From IMG/VR virus record IMGVR_UViG_3300020477_001066, positions 1-23,485 of that record: a stretch of 23,485 nt of DNA; one strand, 5' to 3'. This document shows, in pieces, positions 22,601 to 23,485 of this stretch (positions are counted from its first letter, which is position 1; each line of letters opens with the position of its first letter). A model generated the notes under the pieces. It was not told the origin of the DNA. It did not search any database and saw only the letters and a list, made by a program, of their open reading frames with translations. Position numbers and translations under genes: made by a program. This DNA is from a virus.

Positions 22601-23178
22601 GTAGTTTTATATCTAAAACACTTAACGATTATTTATTTGGAGGGGAGGAGGAAGAAGAATTTATAGAGATGTCATTAGGGAAGTGGCAAGAATATAAACC
22701 TATAAAGAATCCAATAACAGAAAATCATAATTATGTTCAAGAAAGAAAATTACCTAAGTTTATTTTTAACATTGTACGTAAGTATGCTAAACATCCATCA
22801 AAGTTTTGGCCCTTAGTAGTTAAATGTATTTATAAAAAAACATACGGATACTTTGAAACATACGGGGAGGACCTAGAGTTTGTAAAGAAACAGAATCCTT
22901 TATGTATATGGACAGAGGTTCACGCAAGCGGAAGCTTTGAGGGAATACAAAGTGGATTCATGTCAGTTGATAGAATGATTTACTTTGTAACTGAAGTACC
23001 GAGAGATAAAAAACAATTTATATCTATTGACTACCATGATGATTGTCAAGATGAGTATGAGTATCCACGTTGTTGCGAGAAAGAATGTTATATATGCGAG
23101 GACATACTAGGTAATGATGACATGAGTGAAGTATCTAAGGGTAAATTCAAATGTGATACTTGTGAGGAGGAAGAATGA
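22597..23178 (+). CDS. Hypothetical protein with C-terminal zinc ribbon, 193 aa
   Basis: The first 140 residues are not recognised and include an acidic patch (GGEEEEEFIEM), a basic helical region (KFIFNIVRKYAKHPSKFW) and a beta-rich part (SGFMSVDRMIYFVTEV). The C-terminus has a CYIC pair (164-167) and a CDTC pair (186-189), a zinc ribbon, with extra CC at 159-160. It ends CEEEE, whose GAGGAGGAAG codons provide the ribosome binding site of the next gene. ATGA overlaps on both sides. Confidence 0.75.
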   Translation: MSSFISKTLNDYLFGGEEEEEFIEMSLGKWQEYKPIKNPITENHNYVQERKLPKFIFNIVRKYAKHPSKFWPLVVKCIYKKTYGYFETYGEDLEFVKKQNPLCIWTEVHASGSFEGIQSGFMSVDRMIYFVTEVPRDKKQFISIDYHDDCQDEYEYPRCCEKECYICEDILGNDDMSEVSKGKFKCDTCEEEE

Positions 23179-23261
23179 CAACTTGTATACAAGAATGGTG
23201 TGAGTGTTGCGGTATGATGTTACATTGTGAAAATTGTAAGTGTGAAAGAGAGGAAGAATAA
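23175..23261 (+). CDS. Cys-rich micro-protein, 28 aa
   Basis: Seven of 28 residues are Cys (4, 9, 11, 12, 18, 21, 23), with the core CECC and CENCKC, so it may bind one or two metal ions. It overlaps the previous gene by ATGA and the next by TAATG, has GAGGAGG in the previous gene's Glu tail as ribosome binding site, and itself ends EREEE. The tight fit supports a real gene. The function is unknown. Confidence 0.65.
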   Translation: MTTCIQEWCECCGMMLHCENCKCEREEE

Positions 23262-23413
23262 TGGCATACGAATACAAAGTTGAGGTTCGTTTTATGGGAG
23301 AGAACTATGAGGATGCAGAGAATTTTGTTCACTCTATGAGTGGTAGTGATTGGATGGAACATTTAGAAACTACATCAGGATTAGATGTAGAAGAAACAAG
23401 AGAGGAGGAATAA
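23261..23413 (+). CDS. Hypothetical small protein, 50 aa
   Basis: Starts MAYEYKVEVRFMGENYEDAE, a beta strand followed by a helix, and ends in the acidic tail TREEE (GAGGAGGAA), the ribosome binding site of the next gene. It resembles the start of the 53-aa protein on the other side of the divergent region. TAATG overlaps on both sides. Confidence 0.7.
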   Translation: MAYEYKVEVRFMGENYEDAENFVHSMSGSDWMEHLETTSGLDVEETREEE

Positions 23414-23485
23414 TGCCACATATAGAAGACATAATGATAGAAGAGTTGGAGGGAGTGTTTAGATATGATGAACATACTGAAGATG
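23413..23485 (+). CDS. Start of a further small gene, cut by the right edge
   Basis: ATG at 23413 shares a base with the previous stop (TAATG) and has GAGGAGGAA just upstream. Only 24 codons are visible (MPHIEDIMIEELEGVFRYDE and onward), acidic in composition. Nothing more can be said. Confidence 0.6.
   Translation, partial: MPHIEDIMIEELEGVFRYDEHTED

Noticed and set aside
1-23485. CRISPR array, insertion sequence or transposase
   Set aside because: No regularly spaced repeats, terminal inverted repeats or transposase-like ORF were found. The repeats present are the two-box element, the flanking pair and short duplications.

Overview
The window looks like part of a tailed bacteriophage genome or provirus. 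It is AT-rich, very densely packed, and uses strong AGGAGG-type ribosome binding sites and TAATG/ATGA stop-start overlaps. A large terminase, a portal protein and a peptidoglycan-hydrolase-like protein mark it as a phage of a bacterium. The 2,327-residue virion protein, the virion-type proteins around it and the absence of a tape-measure or sheath gene suggest a podovirus-like particle that injects large ejection proteins. This is inference. The host cannot be named, and an uncultured aquatic bacterium is only a guess. No integrase, polymerase or major capsid protein is recognisable here.

Positions 1-17968 form one leftward (minus-strand) late operon. In order of transcription it holds TerL (with an N-terminal Cys4 finger and a helix-turn-helix), portal, a 70-aa protein, a 152-aa protein, the 2,327-aa protein, a 597-aa virion protein, a lysozyme/transglycosylase-like protein, a 43-aa Cys-rich protein, a 759-aa protein with two tandem ADP-ribosyltransferase-like regions, a 418-aa protein, and a further gene that runs off the left edge. 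Nearly every junction is a 1-20 nt overlap.

Positions 17969-19009 contain no convincing protein gene but are rich in signals. The most striking is an element of about 93 nt (18405-18497) with the ends of a tmRNA: a GGGGATG/CATCTCC acceptor stem, a perfect T arm, and an 8-bp helix where tmRNA has P2, but only a 32-nt loop in place of the mRNA-like domain and pseudoknots. An extended -10 promoter lies 7 nt before its first G, and a 16-nt near-identical direct repeat flanks it. Further right are hairpins and the first copies of a repeated bipartite promoter-like element (AGATCATC box, about 46 nt, CACMCGA box) that recurs near 20.5, 20.75 and 22.3 kb, always on the plus strand.

Positions 19010-22190 hold two leftward operons of small, mostly unrecognised proteins, probably early or host-interaction genes. 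One is preceded by a nine-codon leader ORF. A plus-strand 50-aa zinc ribbon gene sits between them under its own copy of the bipartite element. At 22190-22400 a divergent promoter region separates the leftward genes from a rightward operon (22400-23485) of small acidic and Cys-rich proteins. In several of these small genes the C-terminal Glu-Glu-Glu tail (GAGGAGGAA) also supplies the Shine-Dalgarno sequence of the next gene.
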